A stretch of DNA of 64,000 nucleotides, taken from the NCBI GenBank assembly GCA_947499505.1, contig CANMOQ010000003.1:62001-126000 (forward strand), in the 5' to 3' direction. The position numbers and the translations under genes were made by a program. This document shows, piece after piece, positions 18,195 to 27,545 of this stretch. Position 1 is the first letter of the stretch. The number at the start of each line of letters is the position of its first letter. Under the pieces are notes generated by a model, which made no database searches, was not told the origin of the DNA, and was given only the letters and a program-made list of their open reading frames with translations. The DNA comes from an uncultured Erythrobacter sp. (lineage in GTDB: Bacteria > Pseudomonadota > Alphaproteobacteria > Sphingomonadales > Sphingomonadaceae).

Positions 18195-19001
18195 CTATCC
18201 CGCTGATTTACCGGAATTTTGTGCCAAACCATCGCCTTTTTGCGCGGTCGCGGCCAAGGTCGCCCGCAAAAGTGCGCGCAAAGCGGCCCCATCATCGAGC
18301 ACATTTAGGCCTTCGCGCGTCATCCCGCCTGGGCTGGCCACTTGGTCGGCGAGCTCGCCCGGCGAGCTTGTCGCATTGCCAGCCAGAGAGGCCGCCCCCT
18401 CCACCATAGTCAGCGCCAATCGGTCCGCCGATGCCCGGTCCAGGCCGAGGTCCGTCGCTGCGCCAGCGAGCGCGTCAATGAAGCGATAGACAAAGCCCGG
18501 ACCCGATCCTGCCAGCGCGGTCATCAGGTTAAATTGCGCCTCATCCTCCAGCCAGACGGCGCTGCCCAAATGATCGTAGAGCGCAAAGACGCTGTCGCGG
18601 TCCGCCGCATCAAGGCCGCTTTGCGCCAAAATAACTGGCGATTTGCCGATGCGCGCGGCGAGATTGGGCATCACGCGTACATGCGCGCGGGCATCCGGGA
18701 AAGCCTCAGCCAAGCCCGCCAGAGTGATCCCTGCCAGCAAGGAATGCACCGCCACTTTCGGCCCCGCAGCGGGCTGAAGCAGCGGGCGCAAATCCGGAAG
18801 TTGCTGAGGTTTCACGCCGAGCAGGATCGCATCATGATCGGAGTTTTGCGGGATCTCGCGGTGCAGCTCCACGCCATCCGGCGCGCGTTCCATCGATCGG
18901 TCGACCACCACAAAGCGGCTCGGCTCCACCCCGGCTGCCAGCCATCCGGCCAGCATTGCGCCCGCCATATTGCCGCAGCCAAAAATCAGAATCTTGGACA
19001 T
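18195..19001 (-). CDS. proC: Pyrroline-5-carboxylate reductase
   Basis: Final step of proline synthesis, NAD(P)H-dependent. The N-terminal Rossmann motif is FGCGNMAGAML (residues 7-17). The VKPQ strand and the VRVMPNLAA motif follow. The C-terminal dimerisation domain carries LAGSGPGFVYRFIDAL and the signature ELADQVASPGGMTREGL. Length (268) is normal. It is downstream of the YbjN gene with a short gap and upstream of the Bax-inhibitor gene, all on the minus strand. Confidence 0.95.
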   Translation of the reverse strand: MSKILIFGCGNMAGAMLAGWLAAGVEPSRFVVVDRSMERAPDGVELHREIPQNSDHDAILLGVKPQQLPDLRPLLQPAAGPKVAVHSLLAGITLAGLAEAFPDARAHVRVMPNLAARIGKSPVILAQSGLDAADRDSVFALYDHLGSAVWLEDEAQFNLMTALAGSGPGFVYRFIDALAGAATDLGLDRASADRLALTMVEGAASLAGNATSSPGELADQVASPGGMTREGLNVLDDGAALRALLRATLAATAQKGDGLAQNSGKSAG

Positions 19002-19038
19002 AGCCGCCCCTAAAAAACGCCTTTAACCTGCGGGAGGG

Positions 19039-19572
19039 TTACGCCTCCCCAGCGGCATCGACAAGCGCGCTGTCGAGCGCGGCGCGAGGGGCCTTGTCGC
19101 CCCACAGCACGAATTGGAACGCGGGATAAAACCGGTCGCATTCATCAATCGCCGTTTCGACCAAGGATTGCGCTTGGGTCAGGCTGAGCATCCCATCATC
19201 GCCCAGCATCGCGCCGTGGCGATAGAGTAGCACGTCGCCATTGGACCAAATGTCGAAATGGCCAAGCCACATCTGCTCATTGACCAGGCACAGCAATTCA
19301 TAGGCCGCAGGGCGCTTCTCTGCACTGACACGAATATCGGGTAGCGCGATGAATTGCAGGACATTGTCCTCCGCCCGCCAAATCGCGCGCAGCTGATATT
19401 TGGTCCAGCTGCCCTGCACTTCGCCGGTCAGCTCGTCATTCGATACAATTTCGCACGGCCAGCCGCGCGCCTCGAACAAGGCCGCCAGCATATCGACCGG
19501 CGCGGCGTCTTCCGAAGCGCTGAATTCGTTTTCGCGCGGTCTCATGATTTGGCTATCTTTGTCATCAGCCAT
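19039..19572 (-). CDS. YbjN domain-containing protein
   Basis: About 177 residues of the YbjN (putative sensory transduction regulator) family. The domain spans about residues 28-160 (MLAALFEARGWPCEI, YELLCLVNEQMWLGHFDIW, GDVLLYRHGAML). These proteins are thought to act in motility or stress control, but no activity is established. ATG 19572 is preferred. The frame extends upstream only to a TTG at 19650. ATG 19545 is another option. It lies between the SPOR protein gene and proC. Confidence 0.82.
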   Translation of the reverse strand: MADDKDSQIMRPRENEFSASEDAAPVDMLAALFEARGWPCEIVSNDELTGEVQGSWTKYQLRAIWRAEDNVLQFIALPDIRVSAEKRPAAYELLCLVNEQMWLGHFDIWSNGDVLLYRHGAMLGDDGMLSLTQAQSLVETAIDECDRFYPAFQFVLWGDKAPRAALDSALVDAAGEA

Positions 19573-19686
19573 GACAGATGCATCGGCAAAGGGTCGCTTG
19601 GCAATGTGGAGGCGTCCGCCGGCTGGGGAGAACCGCACTGCGCTGTTCAAAGCCTGTGCACAGAAAGCTGTTCGTAACCCTAAAAC

Positions 19687-21279
19687 TTATTCAAGTTCTT
19701 GAATTTCCTGCCCTTCTGGACTAGTGTAAGTGAAGCTGTCTAGACCTTGGGCGCGCAGCGCGGTGACCAGTTGGCGCGCTTCCTGCGCAGTGCCCAGCGG
19801 TCCGGCAAGCAGGCGATTGGCCTCGCCCCAGCGCACAACATGCGGGTTAAGGCCGCTCAATTCGTCCGGCGCAGTGCGGGTGAAACGCCGCCAATCAAAC
19901 CGCAGGGCGGAGCGATCCTTGCCCGTCGCAACCTGCACCCATTGGCGGCGCGGATGCTCTGGCTCTGCCGGTTCTGCTTCGATCTCGCTCTCACGCGGAA
20001 TATCAATCGCGGCCAGATCGACCGCGCCTTCACCTGCTCTGGTGACGCGCGGCACGTCGGAGCCAAACTCAGCAAAGGCATCAGCCACACTTGAGCGCGG
20101 GGCCGGTGCCGTCTCGCGAGTGTTGACCCGAGCGAGATCGAATCCGGGGCGCGGCGATTCTCCTCCAGCCCGCGCAGTCGCCGCAGTGTCGGCTGCGCGG
20201 GCCGCCCGAACTGTGTCGGTCGCTGCCGGAGTGGTCTGTGTCTGCGTTTCAGGAGCTGCAGCGATCGCAGCAGCAGGCGGTGTGGAAGAAGAAGGCTCGA
20301 TTTGCTCAACGCCAGGGGTAAAGCTCTGGTCGGCGGTATCACCCGCATCGGCGACCCGGCCCAGCGGTTCTCCAGCCGGAGCCAATCGGGTGTCCGCTGC
20401 GCTCGCAATGGCTCTGCCTTGTGCGGCATATTCCGCAATGCGCGGATCGTCGCGGCCCACTTGCGCGGCGGCGGGGAAGATGCCGAGATTGGCGGCAGCG
20501 GCCTGCTGAGCCTTGGTCAGGCGCGGCATGAAGGCGAGATAGGGCGTCATGCGCGCGGCCAAATCGCGCGGCATCACCGCATCGACGATCGCCGCTGCCT
20601 CGTCTTGCTCGCCCAATATCGCCAGGCCAAACGCCTGCGTGCGGAAGGCGGCGAAATCGCGCGCTTCCAATTGCGGTCTCAGGATCTCTTCAAAGGCTTG
20701 CTTATCCCCGGCAATCGCCTGGCTCAGCGCGAGGCGGCGCACCACTTCGCTGTCTTCATTAAGCGCCAGTGCATCGCGGTAGCTCGCCTGCGCCGCCTGA
20801 TTGTTGCCGACCAGATCGAAGGCCAGACCGCGGTCACCCATCACGTCGCGGGAGGAAGCGCCAGCGGCCTCTGCCTCATTGAACAGCCTCAGCGCTTCAA
20901 TGGGCCGGTCCGAGCGAAGGAACACCGCCGCCATGCCCATTTTGACCCGCGAGTCCGTCGGTGAAATATCCTGAGCGCGCCCAAAGAAACCGATCGCGGC
21001 ATCCATATCGCCCAGCAGCATCGCGGCATTGCCCGCCTCGATCAGAGTGCTGAGATCGCGCGGGCTGCGCGCCAAACGCTTTAGCGCGCGGTTGAGCCGC
21101 TGAACCTGAGCCGATGGCAAAGGCTGCACGACTTCGCGAGAGGTCGCTCCGCTGTCCTGCGCATGAGCAGGCACGGCGGCCATGCTCAGGCCAAGGCCAG
21201 CGCCGGCAGCAAACGTCGCAAGCGGGATGCGCCGGGCAATGCCAGACAGGAAAAGCGAGCGGGGGGACAGCAGAATCAT
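19687..21279 (-). CDS. Secreted TPR protein with C-terminal SPOR domain
   Basis: About 530 residues from ATG 21279, which has AAGGTG upstream and gives a signal peptide ending AAVPAHAQ. Residues about 50-240 form TPR-like helical repeats (IEAGNAAMLLGDMDAAIGFFGRA, VKMGMAAVFLRSDRPIEALRLF). A long Ala/Thr/Pro linker leads to a C-terminal SPOR domain (about 455-525; RQWVQVATGKDR, LAGPLGTAQEARQLVTALRAQGLDSFTY). SPOR domains bind denuded septal peptidoglycan, so a periplasmic division-linked role fits its place right after ftsZ. It is separated from ftsZ by about 186 bp with a hairpin, so it may have its own promoter. Confidence 0.85.
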   Translation of the reverse strand: MILLSPRSLFLSGIARRIPLATFAAGAGLGLSMAAVPAHAQDSGATSREVVQPLPSAQVQRLNRALKRLARSPRDLSTLIEAGNAAMLLGDMDAAIGFFGRAQDISPTDSRVKMGMAAVFLRSDRPIEALRLFNEAEAAGASSRDVMGDRGLAFDLVGNNQAAQASYRDALALNEDSEVVRRLALSQAIAGDKQAFEEILRPQLEARDFAAFRTQAFGLAILGEQDEAAAIVDAVMPRDLAARMTPYLAFMPRLTKAQQAAAANLGIFPAAAQVGRDDPRIAEYAAQGRAIASAADTRLAPAGEPLGRVADAGDTADQSFTPGVEQIEPSSSTPPAAAIAAAPETQTQTTPAATDTVRAARAADTAATARAGGESPRPGFDLARVNTRETAPAPRSSVADAFAEFGSDVPRVTRAGEGAVDLAAIDIPRESEIEAEPAEPEHPRRQWVQVATGKDRSALRFDWRRFTRTAPDELSGLNPHVVRWGEANRLLAGPLGTAQEARQLVTALRAQGLDSFTYTSPEGQEIQELE

Positions 21280-21408
21280 AGTCTCTACACCTTGGCCATT
21301 TTGGCTAGCGAAAGCGAACTGAAAGCGAGGTGAACACCGCACCTTGGCGAATAACGCACCGCTCGCCTGTGTGTGCCAAGAAACAGACCAGCGCGGCACC
21401 CCAAACGC

Positions 21409-21444
21409 AAATCGGGCGAGCGCATAGCTGCACCCGCCCGATTT
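21409..21444 (-). terminator. Hairpin terminator after ftsZ
   Basis: Perfect 10-bp arms AAATCGGGCG and CGCCCGATTT enclose a 16-nt loop, starting about 21 bp after the ftsZ stop on the minus strand. The stem end supplies three T residues and is followed by GCGTTTGG, a weak T-run. It would mark the end of the main dcw transcript. Confidence 0.5.
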
Positions 21445-21465
21445 ATCTCACGCATTTCCGCACGG

Positions 21466-23187
21466 TTACTGGTTGTTTTGGCGTCCAAGGAAGCGCGGAA
21501 TGCTGAGCGCTGGTGCGTCTTCGCCGCTCTTATCCTCTTCCTCTTCTTCCTCCGCATCGTCCGATCCGGAGCTGCGCGAGAGGTTGGCCATGCGTTCGAA
21601 CAGAGTGCTGCCGCCGCCAGAGGCCGCGCCTGCTGCACCACCCCCGCCTGCGCCGCCGCCGTCACCATGGCCGGAGCCAAGAATGCCAGAGCGGCGTGAT
21701 GGCACGCCTGATTCAACCGGGTTGTCTTCTTCAGCGAGACGGTCTGCGCTGGCGAGCAAATCATCGCCGCCATCCGCATCGTCTTCCTGCACTTCTGCGG
21801 TCAGGTCGAACGCGGCTTCGCCGTCAGCTCCCCCGCCAAAGCCCGGCTCAGCAGCCGAACCAAACGCGTCATCCGATGCTGGCTCCGGCATGCTGCCAGT
21901 GTCCAGATCATCTTCTGCATCGCGCAGACCGGCCAGCGGATCGACAATGCCATCGACATCGTCATCATCGAGCTCGCCCAGATCATCGCCGGCCTGCATG
22001 CCGGAAAGATCAAACGGCTCAACCGAAATTGGCTCTTCTTCCTCGATCTCGTCCACTTCAGGTTCGGACAAGATCATCGGCTCTGGCTCTGACAAGGTCA
22101 GCGGCTCGGCTTCCGCCGCCGCTGCGATGTCTTCTTCACCCGGCAATGGCAGAACCGGACGTTTCGGCGCGCGCGCACTGGACAGAGCAACAGGCGCGCT
22201 GTCCCGCGTCGTGCCAATCGCGCCTTGCTCTATACCGGTCGCGACCACGCTGACGCGGATCTTGCCGTCGAGATCGGGATTGAACGCGCTGCCCCAGATG
22301 ATGTTCGCATCATCATCCACCAGCTCGCGAATATGGTTTGCCGCCTCGTCCACTTCGAGCAGCTTCATGTCTTCGCCGCCGATGATCGAGATGATCACGC
22401 CCTTGGCGCCTTGCATGCTGACACCGTCGAGCAGCGGGTTGGCAATCGCCTGTTCCGCCGCATCAAGCGCGCGGTTTTCACCTTCGCCCTCACCTGTGCC
22501 CATCATGGCCTTACCCATTTCGCTCATCACAGAGCGCACATCGGCAAAGTCGAGGTTGATGAGGCCCGGCATCACCATCAGATCGGTGATAGAGCGAACG
22601 CCCTGCTGCAGCACTTCATCGGCCAGCTGGAACGCTTCTTTAAAGGTGGTCTCTGCCTGAGCGACCAGGAACAGGTTCTGGTTCGGGATAACGATCAGAG
22701 TGTCGACATGCTCTTGCAGCTCGTCAATGCCGGCCTCTGCCGCGCGCATCCGCCGCGTGCCTTCGAACAGGAATGGCTTGGTCACCACGCCAACGGTCAA
22801 CACACCTTTGCGGCGAGCCGCCTCGGCAATCACTGGGGCCGCGCCAGTCCCGGTGCCGCCGCCCATGCCCGCGGCGATGAAGACCATGTTCACGCCTTCC
22901 AGCGCGGTTTCGATTTCAGAGACGGTTTCTTCCGCCGCCGCTTTGCCGACCTCTGGCCGGGCACCTGCGCCCAAACCGCCGGTGATATCCGGACCCAGCT
23001 GAATGCGGGTCGCCGCCGGGCTGCTGCTCAATGCCTGAGCGTCCGTGTTGGCAACAATGAACTCGACACCTTCGATGTCGGATTCAATCATGTTCGCAAT
23101 CGCATTCCCGCCAGCGCCGCCAATACCCACCACGGTAATGCGGGGCCGCATGTCATCGCTCGCTGCTGGTCCGATATTAATGCTCAT
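21466..23187 (-). CDS. ftsZ: Cell division protein FtsZ
   Basis: Tubulin-like GTPase that forms the division ring. The GTP-binding signature GGGTGTG lies at about residue 108, preceded by [11 protein letters not shown]. The T7 loop [11 protein letters not shown] is present, supplying the catalytic Asp. The fold ends at about 320, followed by a long acidic, low-complexity linker of about 230 residues. The conserved C-terminal peptide [10 protein letters not shown] at the end docks FtsA and other partners. The total of 573 residues is long, but typical of alphaproteobacteria with extended linkers. ATG 23187 follows AAGGGAC. A TTG codon lies directly before it. Confidence 0.97.
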   Translation of the reverse strand: MSINIGPAASDDMRPRITVVGIGGAGGNAIANMIESDIEGVEFIVANTDAQALSSSPAATRIQLGPDITGGLGAGARPEVGKAAAEETVSEIETALEGVNMVFIAAGMGGGTGTGAAPVIAEAARRKGVLTVGVVTKPFLFEGTRRMRAAEAGIDELQEHVDTLIVIPNQNLFLVAQAETTFKEAFQLADEVLQQGVRSITDLMVMPGLINLDFADVRSVMSEMGKAMMGTGEGEGENRALDAAEQAIANPLLDGVSMQGAKGVIISIIGGEDMKLLEVDEAANHIRELVDDDANIIWGSAFNPDLDGKIRVSVVATGIEQGAIGTTRDSAPVALSSARAPKRPVLPLPGEEDIAAAAEAEPLTLSEPEPMILSEPEVDEIEEEEPISVEPFDLSGMQAGDDLGELDDDDVDGIVDPLAGLRDAEDDLDTGSMPEPASDDAFGSAAEPGFGGGADGEAAFDLTAEVQEDDADGGDDLLASADRLAEEDNPVESGVPSRRSGILGSGHGDGGGAGGGGAAGAASGGGSTLFERMANLSRSSGSDDAEEEEEEDKSGEDAPALSIPRFLGRQNNQ

Positions 23188-23340
23188 CAATTGTCCCTTT
23201 CAGGCGAGAGACGACCCATCCTTGTCCCGCCATACGTAATATTTCTCAATACTTGTGCCACATTCGCGTCTTCGCGGTTATAGCGCACTAACCCTTATCC
23301 ACAGAGCCTCAATCGTCCTTCGGCCTCTTACCAAGGCTCT

Positions 23341-24660
23341 TTAGAAGTATTCCTTAAGCGCGCGGAATAATCGCGCCGCCATTTGTGTCCCTACCACACC
23401 GCCGCCGTACTTGGCGGTCTGCTGATATTGTGCGCCGATTGCGCGGATATCGACCGGATCATCGGCGGCATAGAGGCACAAGCCCGCCAATGTCGCAAAG
23501 CCCGGCGTTGAATGCGCCTCTGGCAGCCCGGTTAAAGTTGGCGCACGGCCGATGCGCACTGGCATCCCTAGCGCACCTTGCGCAAATTCGGCGAGCCCAG
23601 CAAGCTCAGCTCCGCCGCCGGTGAGCACCACTTGCCCTGCTCGCGAGCCCGAAAAGCCCATCGCCTTCAGCGCCCGGCCCACTTCATCGGTGAGCTGGGA
23701 GAGGTTCTGCGTCACCACCGAGACCAATTCAGCCCTCGCAATGCGGTTTTTATCGTCCGCACCGCGCGCCAATGGCCCGGTGACTTCATCGCCCGGCCCG
23801 TTGACCGGGATCATCTCGCGGTGATCGCTTGGCGAGGCAATAGCAGATCCTGAGACACATTTCAGCCGTTCTGCCTGAAACCGCCTAATGCCAAAGGCGC
23901 TGGCGATCGCATCGGTGATATCGCCCGAACCATATGGCAGTGCGCGCAGGCCCAGCAGCATGCCGCCCGCATGGACGGATACGTTGGTCACATCATTGCC
24001 GATTTCGACCAGCGCTACTCCCAGCTCGCGCTCTTCCTGCGAGAGCACAGCATAGCTGGTGGCGAGCGGCGCAGCGACGACGCCCTCCACCTCCAAATGC
24101 GCGCTTTGCACGACTTCGGTGAGGTTGCGCACCGGCGCGCCATCGGCCAGCATCACATGCACATCAACGCCCAGCCGCTCTGCATGGAGCCCGCGCGGAT
24201 TGGCGACGCCATGCGCTCCGTCGAGCGTGTAATGCGCTGGCTGAGCGTGCAGAACCATCCGCCCATCGGGCTGGATCGTGTCACGCGCCGCGATCAACAG
24301 GTGCTCAACATCTTCTTCTTCGATCCGGCGTCCGCCGATCTCAATCTCGACCTTGGAAACATTGCTGGCCAGACCAGCACCCGCGCAGGCCACCCACACG
24401 CTTTGCACGCTGGCACCAGCGTTTTTCTCCGCCCGCTCCACCGCGTCGCGGATGGCATAGGTCGCCGCTCGCATATCGATCACATAGCCACGCTTGATCC
24501 CTTGGCTGGCGCGGTGGCCAGAGCCCAGCACGATCAGATCGCCGTTCTCTGTCTCGCCCATAATCATGGCTGAGATCCGGAACGAGCCGATGTTTACGGC
24601 GCCAAAAATTTTGGAAAGGCGCGCTTTACCGGCGGAGCTGTGACCCTTGGAGCTTGCCAT
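23341..24660 (-). CDS. ftsA: Cell division protein FtsA
   Basis: Actin-like protein tethering FtsZ to the membrane. The ATPase fold shows phosphate 1 (FGAVNIGSFRI), the adenosine motif TGGGAELAGL and the extended 1C domain (about 95-180). The C-terminal amphipathic helix is visible as MAARLFRALKEYF. The ATG overlaps the ftsQ stop in TAATG. A gap of about 150 bp separates it from ftsZ. That gap shows no confident promoter by eye, although it is the longest break within the cluster. Confidence 0.96.
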   Translation of the reverse strand: MASSKGHSSAGKARLSKIFGAVNIGSFRISAMIMGETENGDLIVLGSGHRASQGIKRGYVIDMRAATYAIRDAVERAEKNAGASVQSVWVACAGAGLASNVSKVEIEIGGRRIEEEDVEHLLIAARDTIQPDGRMVLHAQPAHYTLDGAHGVANPRGLHAERLGVDVHVMLADGAPVRNLTEVVQSAHLEVEGVVAAPLATSYAVLSQEERELGVALVEIGNDVTNVSVHAGGMLLGLRALPYGSGDITDAIASAFGIRRFQAERLKCVSGSAIASPSDHREMIPVNGPGDEVTGPLARGADDKNRIARAELVSVVTQNLSQLTDEVGRALKAMGFSGSRAGQVVLTGGGAELAGLAEFAQGALGMPVRIGRAPTLTGLPEAHSTPGFATLAGLCLYAADDPVDIRAIGAQYQQTAKYGGGVVGTQMAARLFRALKEYF

Positions 24661-25577
24661 TACGGTGTCCCTCCGGCGCCCGATCCACCGGCGAGCAATT
24701 GTTCAGAGCGACCCGGCACGCGCATGTAAATGCGCGGCGGCGCGCGCATATCAAAGGTCGCGACTTTTCCGCCGATCAAGCGGTTTTGCCCGTCCATCCG
24801 CGCGAACTTGACCAGCGCCGTTGCCGCTTCATCATCGCCCTCAGGCAAAGCGAGGATTTGCTCGGTTTTAAACGACAGGTTCCAGCGGCGATTGCCGACC
24901 CATTCGGCCGCCTCAATCTGAGGCTTCAGCGCAGGCGCAGTGGCCAGCAAACGGTCGAGATCGGCCACTTGGCGGCTCGCGCCCGGACCGGAAATCATCA
25001 GCATTTTGTTCGCCTTGTCGCGCGCGACCGGCTCCAGCTCCGTGCCCTCTGCGTCGATCAGCACCAAACGGTCTGGCTTTTCCAGCACCGCATGCGGCGT
25101 GCGCTCAACAATATCGATCGCCAAAGTGTCCGGCAGCTGCGCGGAAACCCGCGCGTCCTTGACCCACGGCAATTCCAGCAATTCCTCGCGCAGAGCCTCC
25201 AGTTCAACCTGAGGCATGGGCCGGTCACGTTGAGCCAGCGCGCGGCTGTAGACGTGCTGTTCGTCCATCCGGTTGGTGCCAGTCACGCGCACGCGGCGCA
25301 CCTCAAACCCAGCGTCAGAGGCGAGATGCGCAACCTGCGCCTGAGCCATCGCCGGAACGCCCGCGAGGCTGGCAATGAACCACGCCAGCGCTACTGCGCC
25401 GCCGATGATGATGGAAAGAAAGATGCGCTGTAATTGCTCATCAGTGAACGGCAGCAAGCCGATAACACTGTCGAGTACACCGCTGGTCCGCGCCCGGGCT
25501 TGGCGTGCGGTTTTCGCTCGGCTCGATGCTTTAACTGCGCGCCTTACACCTTTTCCGCCGCGTTTAATCTGCGCCAT
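24660..25577 (-). CDS. ftsQ: Cell division protein FtsQ
   Basis: Bitopic division protein linking early and late septal proteins. The ATG at 25577 has the ideal ribosome site AGGAGG, 5 nt upstream, giving 305 residues. A very basic cytoplasmic N-terminus (about 1-50) is followed by one membrane helix (about 53-75; IFLSIIIGGAVALAWFIASL). A POTRA domain (FEVRRVRVTGTNRMDEQHV) and the FtsQ beta domain follow. It overlaps ddl by 14 nt and ftsA by 1 nt. Confidence 0.94.
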   Translation of the reverse strand: MAQIKRGGKGVRRAVKASSRAKTARQARARTSGVLDSVIGLLPFTDEQLQRIFLSIIIGGAVALAWFIASLAGVPAMAQAQVAHLASDAGFEVRRVRVTGTNRMDEQHVYSRALAQRDRPMPQVELEALREELLELPWVKDARVSAQLPDTLAIDIVERTPHAVLEKPDRLVLIDAEGTELEPVARDKANKMLMISGPGASRQVADLDRLLATAPALKPQIEAAEWVGNRRWNLSFKTEQILALPEGDDEAATALVKFARMDGQNRLIGGKVATFDMRAPPRIYMRVPGRSEQLLAGGSGAGGTP

Positions 25578-26574
25578 CAGTGCCTCCTGTTTGCTTGGCA
25601 GGCGCAGCAGAACCGGCCTGCGCCGCCCCATGTATCCTGAGCGCCTCGTGCACGATCATTTCTGCAAGATCGGCATATTCAATTCCGGCATGTTTCGCCT
25701 GCTCTGGCACGAGGCTGAGCGGCGTCATGCCCGGCTGAGTGTTGGTCTCCAGCACAAACAGACCGGCCTCGCCTGCCTCGTCATCCCAGCGGTAATCTGT
25801 GCGGCTCGCGCCGTGACAGCCCAGCAATTGGTGCGCGCGGATCGCATAGCTTTCGCAGAGCGCTGCAATGTCCGCCGGGATATTCGCCGGGCAGACATGC
25901 TGCGTGCAGCCATCGGTGTATTTGTGCTCGTAATCGTAAAAGCCGCTTTCGATGATCAGTTCTGTCACGCCCAGCGCGCGCGGCCCATCTGGCCCATCGA
26001 TCACAGCGGTGGTGAGCTCGCGCCCCTTGATAAAGGGTTCGGCCAGCAGCTCGGTAAACTCCTGCCACGGCCCCTCGGCACCGCGGGCAATCGGATTGCC
26101 GACATTGCTGTCTTCAGTGATGATCGCAACGCCCACGGACGAGCCTTCGTTCACAGGCTTAAGCACATAAGGACGCGGCAGCGGGTCGCGCTTATGCAGG
26201 TCGTCAGAGGCGACGATATGACCGCCCGGCATCGGTATGCCATGCGGGACAAGCGCCTGCTTGGTCAGCTGTTTATCAATCGCGATCACAGAAGTCGCGA
26301 CGCCGGAATGGGTGTAAGGGATGCCCATCAGATCGAGCATGCCCTGCACTGTGCCGTCTTCACCGGGCACGCCGTGCAGCGCGTTGAACACCACGTCTGG
26401 CGCCGCCTCAGCGATCCGCGCAGCGACATCGCGGCCCATATCAATCCGGGTGACGCGGTGCCCCTTGCTCTCGAGCGCATCGGCAATGCCATTGCCGGTC
26501 ATCAAAGAGACCTCGCGCTCTGCGGCCCAGCCGCCCATCAGGACGGCGATATGAAGAGGTGTGGAAATGCTCAC
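25564..26574 (-). CDS. ddl: D-alanine--D-alanine ligase
   Basis: Makes the D-Ala-D-Ala dipeptide for peptidoglycan. GTG 26574 overlaps the murB stop as GTGA, the same coupling seen throughout the cluster, giving 336 residues. ATP-grasp features seen are VLMGGWAAEREVSL, HGVPGEDGTVQGMLDL, KPVNEGSSVGV, GRELTTAV and the metal-binding LETNTQPGMTPLSLVP. The small C-terminal tail is Ala-rich. It ends 14 nt inside ftsQ. Confidence 0.95.
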   Translation of the reverse strand: MSISTPLHIAVLMGGWAAEREVSLMTGNGIADALESKGHRVTRIDMGRDVAARIAEAAPDVVFNALHGVPGEDGTVQGMLDLMGIPYTHSGVATSVIAIDKQLTKQALVPHGIPMPGGHIVASDDLHKRDPLPRPYVLKPVNEGSSVGVAIITEDSNVGNPIARGAEGPWQEFTELLAEPFIKGRELTTAVIDGPDGPRALGVTELIIESGFYDYEHKYTDGCTQHVCPANIPADIAALCESYAIRAHQLLGCHGASRTDYRWDDEAGEAGLFVLETNTQPGMTPLSLVPEQAKHAGIEYADLAEMIVHEALRIHGAAQAGSAAPAKQTGGTDGAD

Positions 26575-27545
26575 GGCCGGCCCACCCGCTTGATTTCCCA
26601 CTCCAGCTGAACGCCGGAATGGGCATAGACTTTTTCGCGCACCATCTCGCCCAGACCTTCGATTTCGGTGCTGGTCGCATTGCCGGTGTTGATCAGGAAA
26701 TTGCAGTGCTTCTCGCTCACCTGCGCAGCCCCATTCCTCAAACCGCGGCAGCCCGCCTCATCAATCAGCTTCCAGCTGCTGTGGCCAGGCGGGTTTTTGA
26801 ACGTCGATCCGCCGGTCATGCTGCCAATTGGCTGCGAGTCTTTGCGCTCGCTGGAGATGCGGTTCATCTCAGCCTTGATCGTATCCGGATCGCCTGGAAA
26901 GCCTTCAAACCGCGCGGCGACGACAACCGCGCCATCGGGCAATGCGGAATGACGATAGCTGTATTGCAGCTCTTTGTTCGTCAGCGTGACGAACTGTCCA
27001 TCCGGCAGGATCACATCGCAATCGACCAAGACATCGCAGGTTTCGCGGCCATAGCATCCGCCGTTCATGCGGGTAACACCGCCGACCGACCCGGGAATGC
27101 CGGTGAAAAATGACAGGCCGTCGATCCCGGCTTTCGCCGCGCGCCGCGAAACAATGCTGACCGGCGTAGCGGACCCAGCGGTCAGCGTTGTTTCGCCGGT
27201 GATGTCGACCTCGGCGAATTCCTTGCCCAGCTTGATCACCACGCCGGGCACGCCGCCATCGCGGATAATCATATTGGAGCCGACGCCCAGCGCCATGACG
27301 GGAATTTCTCCGTCCAGCTGCTCACAAAAGCTCTTCAGATCGTCGAGATCTTCAGGCTCAAACAGCCAATCGGCATTGCCGCCGCTTTTGAACCAGACGA
27401 ATTTTGCCAGAGGCGCGTTCTGGGTCAGACGGCCGCGAATGTTCTCGGTCGGCACTGGCGCGTTTGCGCCGCCCTCAATCGCGCAGGTCGGGGCCATACC
27501 GCTGTCTCGGTCATTCCAATCGTCGGGTTGTACCATGTCGTTCAT
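26571..27545 (-). CDS. murB: UDP-N-acetylenolpyruvoylglucosamine reductase MurB
   Basis: FAD-dependent reductase forming UDP-MurNAc. An N-terminal extension of about 30 residues precedes the FAD-binding domain ([41 protein letters not shown]). The substrate domain carries YSYRHS and [20 protein letters not shown], with the catalytic Ser in GGSTFKNP. It overlaps both neighbours by 4 nt (murC, ddl). Confidence 0.96.
   Translation of the reverse strand: MNDMVQPDDWNDRDSGMAPTCAIEGGANAPVPTENIRGRLTQNAPLAKFVWFKSGGNADWLFEPEDLDDLKSFCEQLDGEIPVMALGVGSNMIIRDGGVPGVVIKLGKEFAEVDITGETTLTAGSATPVSIVSRRAAKAGIDGLSFFTGIPGSVGGVTRMNGGCYGRETCDVLVDCDVILPDGQFVTLTNKELQYSYRHSALPDGAVVVAARFEGFPGDPDTIKAEMNRISSERKDSQPIGSMTGGSTFKNPPGHSSWKLIDEAGCRGLRNGAAQVSEKHCNFLINTGNATSTEIEGLGEMVREKVYAHSGVQLEWEIKRVGRP

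Noticed and set aside
19680..19705. Palindrome TTCAAG-TT-CTTGAA at the stop of the SPOR gene
   Set aside because: Arms are short with a 2-nt loop and no proper T-tract, and it lies partly in coding sequence; not a credible terminator.
21473..22660. Ser-rich open plus-strand frame opposite ftsZ
   Set aside because: It mirrors the acidic FtsZ linker, whose GA-rich codons read as Ser on the other strand.
25375..26610. Open plus-strand frame of about 411 codons opposite ftsQ and ddl
   Set aside because: It spans two conserved genes on the other strand and shows no recognisable domain.
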